NCBI GenBank assembly: GCA_947581635.1 | Contig: CANPVE010000011.1 | Coordinates: forward strand, 1 to 64,000 | Direction of reading: 5' to 3' | DNA: 64,000 nucleotides | DNA from: an uncultured Clostridia bacterium | GTDB taxonomy: Bacteria > Bacillota > Clostridia > Oscillospirales > Acutalibacteraceae | Shown here: positions 17,021 through 25,794 of the stretch, one piece after another | Position numbering within the stretch: position 1 is the stretch's first letter | How the letters are laid out: each line of letters starts with the position of its first letter | Notes under the pieces: model-generated | Seen by the model: only the letters and a program-made list of their open reading frames with translations | What the model was told of the DNA's origin: nothing | Databases searched by the model: none | Translations under genes and position numbers: made by a program

Positions 17021-18244
17021 ATGAGTTTTTTGCAAGATATATATGAATATATGAAAAGCGGAGAATCCGAAACGGAAAACCTGGGGCTTGAAATTGAGCA
17101 TTTCGTAGTAGATGAAACGGGTAATCAAATTAAGTTTGAAGAAATATCTCCGCTGATAGATATGGTTGGCAAGGCAACAGGCGCTGAAATAATATATATG
17201 GACGGATATCCGGTTGGCTATTATAATGGGAAATATTCCGTAAGTCTTGAACCTTCCTGCCAGTTTGAAATAAGTATAAATCCCTACTCGGCACTGTCAG
17301 AGATTGAAAATGTTTACAGGGAATTTTTTTCTGTTTGGGAGCCCTTGTTTTCCGAAAGAGGATATTGTATTATTAACAAGGGGAATCTTCCTTTGGTCGA
17401 ATGTGGAATTATCAAGCCCGATGAAATTCCCCTGTCTCCAAAAAAGCGATATAAATACATGGATGCTTATTTCAAGTCAAGCGGAAAATATGGCAAATAT
17501 ATGATGCGCGCATCTGCCTCAACACAGGTTTCTGTTGATTTCAAGTCAGAAGATGACCTTATCAGAAAGTTGCGTCTGCTCCAGAAAATATCACCGATCC
17601 TTATGATTATGATGGAGAACAAGAGCAAAGAGGAATCCACTCTGCCGGGAGTTCCTGAAAAACCGCATTTGTTCAGAATACAGGAATGGGACGACCTTGA
17701 TCCGGCCAGAACAGGATTTTTCCCCGGCTCGTTTGATAAGGATTTCGGATATCAGAAAGCTGCCGATGTAGTATATCATACCCCACTTATTCTGCTTACA
17801 GACAATGGTTCTACCATCGATGTCGGGAACAGAACCGTCGAAGACATTTTGAATGAGCGGATCATTTCTGAAGAGTTGACTGATGAAACAAGAAGGAAAA
17901 AGCTTGTGGAGCATTTTCTTTCCATGGGATTCTTCCACTTCAGAATTAAGAAATATATCGAGATACGGGTTGCCGACAGCGTTCCAATCAAGAAGGCGAT
18001 GGGCTACATCGCGCTTTTGAAGGGTATTGTTTACTCGAAGAGTAATCTGGACATTTTGGAGAAAGAACTGGCGGATATTGATACAGTTGAAAAAATTGAA
18101 GAAGCAGTCCTCAAAATTGAAAAATACGGACTGCAGGCGGTTATTTATCATAACATGACCGCCGTACAGTGGGCGTCACATCTCGTCGAATTGGCGGGAA
18201 AGTGTCTTTCTGATGATGAGAAGGAGTATCTGAGCTATGTGTGA
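17021..18244 (+). CDS. Glutamate-cysteine ligase family protein (GshA/EgtA-like, GCS2 type)
   Basis: The 407-aa protein shows the plant/proteobacterial GCS2 fold. An N-terminal LGLEIEHFVVD block (about residue 22) carries the metal-binding Glu residues. A SLEPSCQFEISINP segment (about 76) and a MMRASASTQVSVDF segment (about 161) follow the nucleotide- and cysteine-site pattern, and the conserved IEIRVADS lies near 313. The expected reaction is ATP-dependent formation of gamma-glutamylcysteine or a related gamma-glutamyl amide. No glutathione synthetase lies nearby. Its stop overlaps the next gene's start by 8 bp (ATG 18237), so the ligase and amidotransferase are translationally coupled, as egtA and egtC often are in ergothioneine loci. 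Confidence 0.75.
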   Translation: MSFLQDIYEYMKSGESETENLGLEIEHFVVDETGNQIKFEEISPLIDMVGKATGAEIIYMDGYPVGYYNGKYSVSLEPSCQFEISINPYSALSEIENVYREFFSVWEPLFSERGYCIINKGNLPLVECGIIKPDEIPLSPKKRYKYMDAYFKSSGKYGKYMMRASASTQVSVDFKSEDDLIRKLRLLQKISPILMIMMENKSKEESTLPGVPEKPHLFRIQEWDDLDPARTGFFPGSFDKDFGYQKAADVVYHTPLILLTDNGSTIDVGNRTVEDILNERIISEELTDETRRKKLVEHFLSMGFFHFRIKKYIEIRVADSVPIKKAMGYIALLKGIVYSKSNLDILEKELADIDTVEKIEEAVLKIEKYGLQAVIYHNMTAVQWASHLVELAGKCLSDDEKEYLSYV

Positions 18245-19010
18245 GCTTTTAGGTGTAACTGCCCGCAGAAAAATCAGGGCAAACGAATTATTGAATACCT
18301 TTTTTAGCCACAGTATAGAACACCGGAACGGATGGGGGCTTGTCCTGCTTGACAGTGAGCCGGTTTTAATAGACAAGGAACCGAAAAGGGCTATTGACAG
18401 TTTGTACCTTAAAAACAAATTAAAAGGCGATATTGAAACATCAAGGTGTATAGCACACATCAGGAAAGCGACGATTGGGGACGAGGACGCCGCCAATACG
18501 CATCCGTTTTCAATGTGTGATGATTCCGGAAGGAGATGGATATTAGCACATAACGGAACCATATTTGATTCCGAGGTGCTTTCACCTTATCAGTATGTCC
18601 AGGAGGGCTCGACTGACAGTGAAAGGATCCTACTCTATATCGTAGATGAGATCAATAAGCTGTATCGGAAAAAAGGCGGTTCCTTATTCCAAGATGAGCG
18701 GTTCCATATAGTTGAGGAGGCGATCAATAAGATCGCACCGGGGAACAAACTGAATCTGCTGATTCATGACGGGGAATTCTTTTATGTACACAAAAACGAA
18801 GAAAAAACGCTTTACAAAAAAGAATTGGAAGATGGAGTGGTTTTTGCTACACAGCCTCTTGATAATGACGTCTGGACTGAATTTCCCTCAAACCGACTTA
18901 TGGTATACAGAGATGGAAATTTGATATATGTAGGCAGAAAACACGACTGGACATATATTTACGACGAAGAAAAAATGAACTTGCTCTATTTAGCTTATTC
19001 CGGATTGTAA
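18237..19010 (+). CDS. Class II glutamine amidotransferase domain protein (EgtC/YafJ-like)
   Basis: The 257-aa protein begins Met-Cys-Glu-Leu-Leu, so Cys2 becomes the N-terminal nucleophile after Met removal, as in all Ntn class II amidotransferases. Other conserved elements are EHRNGWGL (about residue 28), CIAHIRKAT (about 71), HPFSM (about 88) and HNGTIFD (about 103). There is no synthase domain, as in EgtC (which removes gamma-glutamate from hercynylcysteine sulfoxide conjugate) and the YafJ group. By coupling with the ligase, a role in hydrolysing a gamma-glutamyl-cysteine conjugate is inferred. Confidence 0.75.
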   Translation: MCELLGVTARRKIRANELLNTFFSHSIEHRNGWGLVLLDSEPVLIDKEPKRAIDSLYLKNKLKGDIETSRCIAHIRKATIGDEDAANTHPFSMCDDSGRRWILAHNGTIFDSEVLSPYQYVQEGSTDSERILLYIVDEINKLYRKKGGSLFQDERFHIVEEAINKIAPGNKLNLLIHDGEFFYVHKNEEKTLYKKELEDGVVFATQPLDNDVWTEFPSNRLMVYRDGNLIYVGRKHDWTYIYDEEKMNLLYLAYSGL

Positions 19011-19125
19011 TGCGCGCGATTTTGTCAAAGATCGTCATGGCGAAGGTGAATACGGGCAGCAGGGACAGGATACCAAATTGTGAAAAGCTGAGGATACCAT
19101 ATCAGGTACAGAGGGGATAAAAGCA

Positions 19126-20328
19126 ATGGCAAAGAAAGAAAATCCATATAAGGAATACGGAATCGCCACACAGGCGATTCATACGGGAACAGATTACGAT
19201 GAAGGGACAGGAGCCGTCAGACGTCCGCTTCACATGGCGAACAGCTTCAGGCTGCCCGACGACCTTTCACAGGTCAACTACTCATCGACAGATCTTTTGA
19301 TGTATGCCCGAAACGGAAATCCGAACCAACACTGGCTGGAAGAAAAGATAGCCGCCCTTCATGAGGCAGACGATGCTATTGTTCTTGCAAGCGGAGTCGC
19401 CGCCCTGCACGCGCTTTTCTGGACTCTTCTGAAAACCGGCGACAGGGTAGTATATCCAAATGTCAGTTATATGGCCGTATACCGTCTGTTCCATGAGCTT
19501 TTCAACCGTAAATTCGGAGTAGATACCGTTATGGTGGATATGACTGATTTAGATGCGGTAAAGGCGGCAATCACACCCGGAACAAGGCTCGTTCATATTG
19601 AAACGCCGGACAATCCGACCGTGGGAGTGACGGATATTGCTGCAATAGCAAAAATTGCCCACGAGAACGGAGCCGTTCTTTCCGTGGACAATACTTTTGC
19701 CTCACCCTACAATCAAAAACCTTTGGAACTGGGCGCTGATTTCGTCGTGGAGGCATTGACCAAGTTTATCAACGGCCACGGAGACGCGCAGGGAGGAGCA
19801 ATCATTTCCAATGATCTTGAAACAATGGATAGGATCCGCTATGAAGCGCAGGTAAACGTTGGATCTGTTATCAGCCCGTTCAACGCTTGGCAAATATTCA
19901 GAGGCTCGGTGACGTTTCCTCTCAGAATGAAGAGAATCAATGAATCTTCACAGGTCATAGCGGAATGGTTGGAAAAGCAAGAGTGCGTGACCTTTGTATC
20001 TTACCCGGGACTTGCAAGCAATCCCGGTCACGAGCTGGCACGGCGACAGATGAAAAACGGATACGGCGGAGTGATTTCTTTCGGTGTGGCGGCCGATGAT
20101 AAAACGGTGGAACGCTTGTGCGCGACTCTTAAGGTTGTGACTTTTGCGGTATCTCTCGGACATGACGAGAGCCTGATTTTCCCACAGCCGAGTTATGATG
20201 AAAGAATCAACCTTTATCCCGAAAAATTCAGAAAGGGTTTTATACGTTTCAGCGTTGGCTTAGAAGAACCGGAAGATATCATTGCAGATTTACATCAAGC
20301 GTTTCAAGCAGTTGGTTTATACCGCTGA
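19126..20328 (+). CDS. Trans-sulfuration PLP enzyme (cystathionine gamma-synthase/lyase family)
   Basis: The 400-aa fold-type I PLP enzyme begins at ATG 19126. The active-site Lys lies in VEALTKFINGHGD (about residue 212), the PLP-stacking region is ASGVAALHA (about 88), and SVDNTFASPYNQ (about 187) contains the PLP-binding Asp. The C-terminus SVGLEEPEDIIADL is typical. Enzymes of this family catalyse gamma-replacement, or beta/gamma-elimination of cysteine and homocysteine thioethers. Sequence alone does not distinguish synthase from lyase. Downstream of a gamma-glutamylcysteine ligase and an EgtC-like amidohydrolase it would suit a C-S lyase that releases a thiol from a cysteine conjugate (inference). 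Confidence 0.8.
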   Translation: MAKKENPYKEYGIATQAIHTGTDYDEGTGAVRRPLHMANSFRLPDDLSQVNYSSTDLLMYARNGNPNQHWLEEKIAALHEADDAIVLASGVAALHALFWTLLKTGDRVVYPNVSYMAVYRLFHELFNRKFGVDTVMVDMTDLDAVKAAITPGTRLVHIETPDNPTVGVTDIAAIAKIAHENGAVLSVDNTFASPYNQKPLELGADFVVEALTKFINGHGDAQGGAIISNDLETMDRIRYEAQVNVGSVISPFNAWQIFRGSVTFPLRMKRINESSQVIAEWLEKQECVTFVSYPGLASNPGHELARRQMKNGYGGVISFGVAADDKTVERLCATLKVVTFAVSLGHDESLIFPQPSYDERINLYPEKFRKGFIRFSVGLEEPEDIIADLHQAFQAVGLYR

Positions 20329-20345
20329 AAGCAAGGAGAGAACAG

Positions 20346-20420
20346 ATGAAACTTACCATGGCGCAAATGGCTATGATGCAGGATATCGAAACTATCAGTG
20401 ATATAAGGGTCTGTATTTAA
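20346..20420 (+). pseudogene. Nitrilase-superfamily amidase, N-terminal remnant
   Basis: An AAGGAGAG site and ATG 20346 open 24 codons reading MKLTMAQMAMMQDIE, the beta-strand start of carbon-nitrogen hydrolases, before the frame stops at 20420. It directly follows the PLP enzyme (17-bp gap), so it was once the next operon gene. Some family members (Nit1 type) hydrolyse deaminated glutathione. The rest of the gene is missing; 20421-20561 shows nothing else. Confidence 0.55.
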
Positions 20421-20561
20421 GTTTTAACAGTTGAATATGTTTGAGATCTTCCACTTCCTCAATAATCAGTTCGAGTCGGAACAATGGTATCAGTACAGAG
20501 GTATGCAAAGGCAGATTTTGTCTTTTGAGCATTTATCAAGATTTCAAAATGATCTGATAGA

Positions 20562-21200
20562 TTAACAATGTCTCACAAATTCTTGAAATATCATTCTGCT
20601 GTTTTCATCGTACTGATAAGATAATTTGGGATGCCACTGTATTGCCCATAAAAATTTCTGCTCAGGAGCATAAAACGCTTCGATTAATCCGTCCGGCGCG
20701 GACGCCATGGAGATAAGCCTTGATGAAAGCTCACGCACACCTTGATGATGATAACTATTGACAGAAATACTTTTCCTTTTCAAAAGCGTATAAAGCGGTG
20801 AATCTGTTTTTTTCAATATTATGCGAGGGAATGTCCTGCCACAATGTTCCTCCGAGTGCAGCATTGATAAATTGTATTCCCCCTGCATATTCCGAGGATA
20901 GGCTTATCCCGCTTTGATGCTTCATCAAGTATGAGTTTCTCCATTTTATCACGTTCCGGACTGCATTCACCACATAGAGGAGTCTTTTCTGTATGATATA
21001 ATGTTGGCTCTACATCTTGTCCACCTGTGAACAAAAAGCCGTCACAGATTTCCATGATCGTTTGAAGCTCTTTACTGCTTTCTATGACAGGAAGCAGTAT
21101 GGGAAAAACCCGCTGTCTGCAACCTATTCAGGTGTACTGGAATCATCCAGTAACTGTTTCTACTGTAATCAATAAGTGGTATAACGCCGATCTTCTTCAT
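20562..21200 (-). pseudogene. Gamma-glutamyl hydrolase (peptidase C26, PuuD-like), frameshifted
   Basis: On the minus strand ATG 21200 (GGGGGT upstream) begins MKKIGVIPLIDYSR. The protein then continues in at least three frames. One holds FLFTGGQDVEPTLY and the nucleophile motif PILGICRG. The next holds IQFINAALGGTLWQDI. The last holds the His/Glu end FLWAIQWHPKLS and stops at 20562. Intact relatives hydrolyse gamma-glutamyl amides such as gamma-glutamyl-GABA in putrescine catabolism. Two or more frameshifts make this copy inactive. It sits between the thiol cluster and the GABA genes, so its former role could belong to either. Confidence 0.75.
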
Positions 21201-21212
21201 ATAGATACCCCC

Positions 21213-21250
21213 AAAAAAGGTGCTGTCGGAATAATCCGTGCAGCACCTTT
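21213..21250 (-). terminator. Intrinsic terminator after gabT (minus strand)
   Basis: AAAGGTGCTG (21216-21225) / CAGCACCTTT (21241-21250), a 10-bp perfect stem with an A6 tract at 21213-21218 that becomes a U-run in minus-strand RNA. It closes the 4HbD-gabT transcript. Confidence 0.8.
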
Positions 21251-21280
21251 GCTTTGTTATACTATAATTCTTCCAAAATA

Positions 21281-22654
21281 TCAAGTCAAGGTATTTTCAA
21301 TGCACTCTTTCATAACGTATTTCATGATAGCCAAGCCTGCGTCAAGCTGTTCGTCAGTGACCACCAGCGGGCAAAGGAATCTGATGCAGTTGCCGTAAGT
21401 ACCGCAGCTTTCTATAATAAGCCCTTTTTGAGCCGCTTTGGCGATGATGGCCGTCACCAGTTCGGGATATGGTTCTTTTGTTTCCAAATCCTTGACAAGC
21501 TCCAGCCCGATAAAGGCGCCGATCCCGCGCACATCGCCCACAACGCCGAATTCGGCAAGCTCGGTTCGGTAGAATTGTGTAACCTTATCGCCGATTTCCA
21601 GCGCTCTGCTGCAAAGTCGGTTGGTCTCAATGAATTTGATGACTTCGAGTGCCGATGCACACGACATGGCATTGCCGCAGTAGGTGCCGCCGATGGTTCC
21701 GATAGGGCAGGCGTCCATGATTTCAGCCGAGGCGGTCACGGCGGACAGCGGCAATCCTCCCGCGATGGATTTGGCCGAAGTCATAATGTCAGGCGCGCAG
21801 CCCGCCTCCTTCCAATACTGCGAAACAAACATTCTGCCCGAACGCGCAAAGCCGGTCTGCACCTCGTCGGCCACCAGCAGGATCCCGTGTTCGTCGCAAA
21901 TTCTCCTGACCGCCTTGACCCACTCAATCGGTGCGGGAATAAAGCCGCCCTCACCCTGAATCGGTTCCACCACGATGGCCGCCACATAATCAGGGGCACT
22001 GCATTCCTCAAATACGTCGTTTAATCGTTTGACGTAATACGCGATGGCCTCGTTTTCGCTGAATCCCTTTGGCGCGCGGTAGATATATGGAAATTCCGCC
22101 CGATAAACGCCGTCGGGGAAAGGTCCCATGCCGTAAGCATAGGCCTTCTTGGATGTCATGGCCATGGTCATATGTGTGCGTCCGTGAAAGGCGCCGCTGA
22201 ATACGATGATATTCGGCCGTTTGGTGTAGCCCTTGGCGATTTTGACGGCGTTTTCATCCGCCTCCGCGCCGGAGTTGACAAACATGGTCTTTTTGGCCTC
22301 GCCTCTGACAGGTACGATTTCGTTCATCTTTTCGGCCAAGGCGATGTAGCCTTCGTGAGTGCCAATGTTCATCATTACGTGGAAATATTTGTCCGCCTGT
22401 GCCTTCACCGCGTCTATCATGGGCTGTTGGCTGTAGCCGACATTCAGCACGCCGACACCGCCGACCCAGTCGAGAAAGATATTTCCGTCCACGTCCTCGA
22501 TCATGGCGCCCTCGCCGCGGTTCACCACCAACGGATAGCCGCAGCGAATCGCGTTGGGAATGGCCTTGGCACGTCGTGCGATGATGGCCTGTGCCTTTGG
22601 CCCTGGCAAGGAGCTTGTTTTGATTTGCGGCAGTGCGTTTCTTAATTCTGACAT
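21281..22654 (-). CDS. gabT: 4-aminobutyrate aminotransferase
   Basis: The 457-aa class III PLP aminotransferase reads on the minus strand with GGAGAG before ATG 22654. Visible features are the PLP phosphate-binding NSGAEADENAVK (about residue 127), SGAFHGRT (about 152), the Asp in VADEVQTGFAR (about 258) and the Schiff-base Lys in TSAKSIAGGLPL (about 287). The overall match is to bacterial GabT. It transfers the amino group of GABA to 2-oxoglutarate, giving succinate semialdehyde. The adjacent gene 19 bp upstream encodes 4-hydroxybutyrate dehydrogenase, which would reduce that product, so the two form one reductive GABA pathway. Confidence 0.88.
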   Translation of the reverse strand: MSELRNALPQIKTSSLPGPKAQAIIARRAKAIPNAIRCGYPLVVNRGEGAMIEDVDGNIFLDWVGGVGVLNVGYSQQPMIDAVKAQADKYFHVMMNIGTHEGYIALAEKMNEIVPVRGEAKKTMFVNSGAEADENAVKIAKGYTKRPNIIVFSGAFHGRTHMTMAMTSKKAYAYGMGPFPDGVYRAEFPYIYRAPKGFSENEAIAYYVKRLNDVFEECSAPDYVAAIVVEPIQGEGGFIPAPIEWVKAVRRICDEHGILLVADEVQTGFARSGRMFVSQYWKEAGCAPDIMTSAKSIAGGLPLSAVTASAEIMDACPIGTIGGTYCGNAMSCASALEVIKFIETNRLCSRALEIGDKVTQFYRTELAEFGVVGDVRGIGAFIGLELVKDLETKEPYPELVTAIIAKAAQKGLIIESCGTYGNCIRFLCPLVVTDEQLDAGLAIMKYVMKECIENTLT

Positions 22655-22673
22655 TTTTCATCTCTCCTTTGAG

Positions 22674-23786
22674 TTAAAACAATTTTGTGTAGATATCAAT
22701 TAATGCTTCCCTGTCGAGGAAAACATAGTTGTTGCTCAACAATCTTTGTTGGTTGGCAATGACGGAATCTGTGAATTTTTCAATCATCGGTTCTGTCATG
22801 CCATATTCATGCAGCGATTTTTTCTGTAAAATGGCGGTATTGAGAAGATCTTCCAATTCATCATATACATTCACAGCGTCACAGCCCAAAATCTCTGCCA
22901 TCATTTCATTTAATGCCTTGATAGCTCCATCGGGACAGATTTCCATGTATTTTTGGAAAACACCTGTAAACATGGCATAATTGGATTCCCCGTGGGGAAT
23001 GTGAAATTGTGCGCCGAGCGGATAACTCATCGCGTGAACTGCCGCACAGCCCGCGTTGCCGAAAGCGATACCCGCCATGGTGGAGGCCAGGCAGAAATTG
23101 GGAAGAAGCTCTTTCAATACGCCCTTGCCCTTGGCGGCTATTTGTTTGTAGCCGCTTAGAATCAGCGTCATGGCCTGCACCGAGAACATTTTGGATATGG
23201 GTGTGGCTTTGGGAGAGAGGTAAGATTCTACCGAGTGAACCAATGCGTCGATGGAACTGGCGGCAAATACGCCGAACGGCAGTTTATTCAGCAGCTCAGG
23301 TACAAGTACGGCTTCGTCCGCATACAGCGCGTCATCGGCAAGCCCAAATTTGGTGTGCCGCTCTTTGAATTCCAATATGGAAATATTGGTCATCTCCGAA
23401 CCGGTGCCGCAAGTGGTCGGAACGAGCAGCAGCGTTTTGTCCTTGACGGCGGGGATTTTTTTGTCAAATAAGTCTGTGACGGGGGAAGTCTGTTTTAATG
23501 CAAAAAGTTTGGCACAGTCGAGTACCGTTCCGCCGCCGATGGCAATTACTCTGTTGTAGGAATTGGTGATATCGTGATATATCGCTTCAATCATTTGGTC
23601 GGTAGGTTCGCCCTGACCGTATTTTTCAATGAAAATGACCGTCCCGGCGCTGACATTTTGAAAATAAGCTGACCATGTCGCCTCAATCGTGAATACGAGA
23701 TCATTTTCATTGATATTGTATTCGTGAATGAATTCGTCACAGACGTCAAGCATGGTGATCTTGGGAGCCACATTGAATTGTTTCAT
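22674..23786 (-). CDS. 4hbD: 4-hydroxybutyrate dehydrogenase (iron-type ADH family)
   Basis: Taking ATG 23786 gives 370 aa, the size of Clostridium kluyveri 4HbD; the longer open frame starts inside the preceding terminator. The NAD-binding loop is IAIGGGTVLDCAK (about residue 80) and PTTCGTGSEMTN follows near 130. The metal ligands of iron-dependent alcohol dehydrogenases are recognisable (Asp near 185, and His residues in the AVHAMSYPLG and FHIPHGESN segments, about 250-270). It reduces succinate semialdehyde to 4-hydroxybutyrate. The pathway GabT plus 4HbD is known for anaerobic GABA fermentation. Confidence 0.85.
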   Translation of the reverse strand: MKQFNVAPKITMLDVCDEFIHEYNINENDLVFTIEATWSAYFQNVSAGTVIFIEKYGQGEPTDQMIEAIYHDITNSYNRVIAIGGGTVLDCAKLFALKQTSPVTDLFDKKIPAVKDKTLLLVPTTCGTGSEMTNISILEFKERHTKFGLADDALYADEAVLVPELLNKLPFGVFAASSIDALVHSVESYLSPKATPISKMFSVQAMTLILSGYKQIAAKGKGVLKELLPNFCLASTMAGIAFGNAGCAAVHAMSYPLGAQFHIPHGESNYAMFTGVFQKYMEICPDGAIKALNEMMAEILGCDAVNVYDELEDLLNTAILQKKSLHEYGMTEPMIEKFTDSVIANQQRLLSNNYVFLDREALIDIYTKLF

Positions 23787-23826
23787 TTTAGATAAAAACC
23801 TTTCTGATGAGAATGTACCCTGACAC

Positions 23827-23864
23827 ATCAAAATTCCCGAACGGATCTGCTCGGGAATTTTGAT
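23827..23864 (-). terminator. Terminator of the pot operon
   Basis: A perfect 14-bp inverted repeat, ATCAAAATTCCCGA (23827-23840) / TCGGGAATTTTGAT (23851-23864), stands between potD and the 4HbD gene. Both are on the minus strand. Its A/T-rich arms supply the U-rich end in minus-strand RNA. Confidence 0.8.
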
Positions 23865-23898
23865 TTTATGATCCTTGGATGTTGTTGGGAAATGTCGA

Positions 23899-24966
23899 TT
23901 ATTTCTTCAATTCTGTCCACATTTGGTCGTAGACTGCCAGCGTGTCATTATCGAGATTCTTGATATATTCGCCCTTTTCGATAACCTCGGCAGGGGGATT
24001 TTTGGCCTGGTTCGCGGCGTAATCGGAACCCATCAGTTTGATGGCCGCACCGTTGGGGCAAAGATATGGGAATTCCTCCAGCACCTTGGACATATGCTCG
24101 GCGTCAAGCATATAGTCAATGAATTGCATTGCCCCGTCTACATTCTTGGCTCCCTTGGGAATTGCCCAGTTGTCCATGAACAGGTACGCGCCTTCTTCGG
24201 GATAAACGACCTTGATGGTGGATACCTCGTCCATGGCAAGCGCTACCTCGGCGCTCCATACGGAGGCCAGCGAGCATTCGCCTGAGATGAGTGCCGACTT
24301 CGGACTGTCGGAGTCATACAGTTTGACATTGGGCTTGAGGGAGAGGAGTTTTGCCTTGATTTCGTCAAGCTCCGCCGGGTCGGAGGTGCTCATGCTGTAT
24401 CCGAGACTTCTCGCCGTCATGCCAATGACCGCTCGGAAATCGTCCAGCAGAACGATCTGATTGGTGTATTTGGGGTCAAACAAATCGCTGTAGGAGACAA
24501 TTTCATCTGAGATCATCGCCGTATTGACCGCCATAGCCTCTACTCCTCCGAGATATGGCACGGAATATTGGTTGCCGGGGTCGTAGGAGGGGTTGAGATA
24601 TTGTGCGTCGATGTTGGAAAGATTGGTCAGCTTTGATGTGTCTATTTTTTCCAGCATACCCTGTGACGCCATTTGCTCGATCATATAATCGCTGGGCTGA
24701 ATGATATCAAACGCGCCTTCTTCTTCAGATTTCACCTTGGCCAGCATATCCTCATTGGAGGAGAAGGTGCTCATGTTGACTTTGATTCCCGTCTCCTTTT
24801 CAAAATCCTTGATGACGCTGTCGGGAATGTATTCGGTCCAGGTGTAGATATTGATAACGCCGTTTTCTCCCGAGGAGCTTGAGCTGCCGCAGCCCGTGAG
24901 CGTCAAAGCCGAGGCTGCCAGCAGCGTACAGGCGGTAAAAAGCGATAGTAATTGTTTCAATTTCAT
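23899..24966 (-). CDS. potD: Spermidine/putrescine-binding lipoprotein
   Basis: The 355-aa minus-strand protein has a lipoprotein signal peptide with lipobox LTGC (Cys about residue 26) followed by a Ser-rich linker. The mature protein is a PotD-type binding protein: INIYTWTEYIPDSVIKDFEK at the start, DIIQPSDYMIEQM (about 87), and PYLGGVEAMAVN (about 140). It also has the VWSAEVALAMDE and FMDNWAIPKGAKN segments that line the polyamine site. It ends the potN-potABCD operon and captures extracellular polyamine for the PotABC importer. Confidence 0.9.
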   Translation of the reverse strand: MKLKQLLSLFTACTLLAASALTLTGCGSSSSSGENGVINIYTWTEYIPDSVIKDFEKETGIKVNMSTFSSNEDMLAKVKSEEEGAFDIIQPSDYMIEQMASQGMLEKIDTSKLTNLSNIDAQYLNPSYDPGNQYSVPYLGGVEAMAVNTAMISDEIVSYSDLFDPKYTNQIVLLDDFRAVIGMTARSLGYSMSTSDPAELDEIKAKLLSLKPNVKLYDSDSPKSALISGECSLASVWSAEVALAMDEVSTIKVVYPEEGAYLFMDNWAIPKGAKNVDGAMQFIDYMLDAEHMSKVLEEFPYLCPNGAAIKLMGSDYAANQAKNPPAEVIEKGEYIKNLDNDTLAVYDQMWTELKK

Positions 24967-24993
24967 AATGGTTCGTTCCTCTCAAATTAAAGT

Positions 24994-25791
24994 TTATTGT
25001 TTCTTCTTGAATAAATCACTTTGGGTTAGAATGACAAGAAGGATTGTACCGATCAATATGAGGGCTGAAAGCGCGTTGACGTCGGGCGCCACGCCGCTCT
25101 TGATGGATTCCATGACTTTGAGCGGGAAGGTTTTGACCTGTCCGTTGGTAAAATAGCTGACGATCACATCGTCAATCGAAAGTGTAAAGGCCAGCAGCGC
25201 GCCGCCGCCGATACCGGGAGCCAGCACCGGCAGAGTGATGTTTTTAAAGGTGACTATTCTGTTGGCGCCCAAGTCCATGCTTGCCTCCTCAATGGAATTG
25301 TCGTAGCCCGACAGCCTTGCCCGCACGTTGAAGATCACATACGGAATGGAAAAAGTGGTGTGAGCAAGCACCAGTGTGAGCATACCACGTGGGATATGAG
25401 TGTTGGAAAACAGCGTCAGCAGCGAGATACCCAGCACGATTTCGGGGATTACAACGGGAATGTAAAGCAGCCCGTCGATGATGTTTTTGCCCTTGAATTT
25501 ATACTTGTACATACCCACTGCCGCGATGGTTCCGATGGCAGTGGAAAGCAGTGTGCTGATGAGCGCGATTGCCATGGTAGTGCCGAAGGAATTAAGCAGC
25601 GTTTCATTTTCAAATAGCTTTCCATACCAGTCAAAGGTGAAACCTTTCCATGTTTGATAGGGCTTGGTGGTGGTGGCGTTGAACGAGTTGACCACAATCA
25701 CGGCAATCGGCAGGAACAGGAAGAGATAAACCAGCCCGCAAAAAATTATGCTGACGATTTTCTTGATGATGGCTTTTATGTTTCTGCTCAT
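24994..25791 (-). CDS. potC: Spermidine/putrescine ABC permease
   Basis: The 265-aa protein has six hydrophobic segments and the permease EAA loop EASMDLGANRIVTFKNITLP (about residue 170-190), as in PotC. It lies between potD (27-bp gap) and potB (3-bp gap) on the minus strand. With PotB it forms the membrane channel of the polyamine importer. Confidence 0.88.
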   Translation of the reverse strand: MSRNIKAIIKKIVSIIFCGLVYLFLFLPIAVIVVNSFNATTTKPYQTWKGFTFDWYGKLFENETLLNSFGTTMAIALISTLLSTAIGTIAAVGMYKYKFKGKNIIDGLLYIPVVIPEIVLGISLLTLFSNTHIPRGMLTLVLAHTTFSIPYVIFNVRARLSGYDNSIEEASMDLGANRIVTFKNITLPVLAPGIGGGALLAFTLSIDDVIVSYFTNGQVKTFPLKVMESIKSGVAPDVNALSALILIGTILLVILTQSDLFKKKQ

Positions 25792-25794
25792 GTG

